DNA from: Pseudomonas mosselii
GTDB lineage: Bacteria; Pseudomonadota; Gammaproteobacteria; Pseudomonadales; Pseudomonadaceae
Length of the DNA: 64,000 nucleotides
Assembly: GCF_005796105.1 (NCBI RefSeq)
Contig: NZ_VAUO01000006.1
Span: 1-64,000, forward strand
Direction: 5' to 3'
The position numbers and the translations under genes are program-made. The notes below the pieces were generated by a model. That model did not search any database. It was not told the origin of the DNA and worked only from the letters and a program-made list of their open reading frames with translations. This document shows positions 63,609 through 64,000 of the stretch, in pieces. Numbering within the stretch: the first letter of the stretch is position 1; each line of letters begins with the position of its first letter.

Positions 63609-64000
63609 TTAGCCTAAGTCCTGGCTCACCCGCCCGACCGCCTCCACCACGCGCCGCGCACCGGCCTGGATCGCGCCGATGGTACTGCCGGCCTGGGTCG
63701 CCAGGTGCAAGCCCTGGTCAGCCTGCCCACGGCTGGTTTCGATCTCGATCACCGCCTGGCTGGCCAAGGTCTGGTTGCGTGCGACCACGGCTACGATCTC
63801 TTCGGTGGCGCTGCTGGTGCGCGCCGCCAGTTGCCGCACCTCATCGGCGACCACTGCGAAGCCACGCCCCTGCTCACCGGCACGGGCCGCCTCGATGGCG
63901 GCATTGAGCGCCAGCAGGTTGGTCTGTGCGGCAATCCCGCCAATCGTCTGCACGATCGAACTGATGACCAGCGACTGCTTCCCCAACGCATCGATGGTGG
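63609..64000 (-). CDS. Methyl-accepting chemotaxis protein, C-terminal part (cut by window edge)
   Basis: The open frame continues past the window end, so only the last 130 residues are visible. The hairpin tip [44 protein letters not shown] (in part) is canonical. It ends shortly after the hairpin without the C-terminal extension seen in the receptor at 14.1 kb. The sensor domain lies outside. Confidence 0.85.
   Translation of the reverse strand, partial: TIDALGKQSLVISSIVQTIGGIAAQTNLLALNAAIEAARAGEQGRGFAVVADEVRQLAARTSSATEEIVAVVARNQTLASQAVIEIETSRGQADQGLHLATQAGSTIGAIQAGARRVVEAVGRVSQDLG

Overview
The window looks like a chromosomal segment from a fluorescent Pseudomonas of the P. putida group. 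The flanking DNA is GC-rich, and its genes keep typical Pseudomonas order: a fused-subunit Mrp antiporter cluster, a fadDx-type short-chain acyl-CoA operon, rnhA next to dnaQ, gloB-mltD, and a yejABEF-type peptide importer. No tRNA or rRNA gene was found.

Layout. 1-6.7 kb: a RhtA-type exporter, a small lipoprotein, an M24 aminopeptidase P, a SoxR/monooxygenase divergent pair on a perfect 20-bp palindrome, an isochorismatase-fold hydrolase, and an XRE-cupin regulator divergent from an EamA exporter. Both exporters carry the same 12-bp operator-like element, so they look like one small regulon. 6.8-12.9 kb: the Mrp Na+/H+ antiporter operon in overlapping frames. 12.9-16.3 kb: small hypothetical genes, a chemoreceptor and a Cys-depleted DksA/TraR paralogue. 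16.5-22.1 kb: five genes for short or branched-chain acyl-CoA oxidation. 22.2-26.7 kb: a 1507-aa LRR protein with a NEL-type E3 ubiquitin ligase domain, then an AraC regulator, an FMN reductase and dnaQ.

29.9-49.8 kb is an AT-richer genomic island between rnhA and dnaQ. Its left end carries three overlapping tyrosine recombinase genes and a small helical/coiled-coil gene, which is the ginABCD signature of GInt islands. The cargo looks like a defence/conflict island: a nuclease-helicase (DUF2075 type), a frameshifted DUF5710 gene, a 544-aa protein with a C-terminal PD-(D/E)XK-like motif, a GNAT acetyltransferase, an OST-HTH/LOTUS plus UPF0158-like two-gene unit behind a leader terminator, a three-gene ABC-three-component (Lamassu-related) system, and an XRE-controlled three-gene unit whose middle protein has a MbcA/ParS/Xre-type C-terminus.

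The strongest observation is how the island sits in dnaQ. The right junction keeps an orphan 5' end of a dnaQ-like reading frame (ending in RFVVLD). The left junction supplies a different ATG, Shine-Dalgarno, extended -10 promoter and N-terminus (MLDNRIVILD) fused in frame to the intact exonuclease. The two junctions share a 15-bp imperfect direct repeat whose mismatches are mostly synonymous or conservative. The element appears to insert into the start of an essential proofreading gene and to rebuild it with its own promoter and start.

49.9-64 kb: rnhA, a methyltransferase, gloB, mltD, two tandem yejA-like binding proteins with yejB, yejE and yejF, MAPEG and other small membrane proteins, an XRE regulator, a GFA-type protein, and the C-terminal part of a second chemoreceptor cut by the window edge. 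All functional statements are read from sequence motifs and remembered family features; no search was run.
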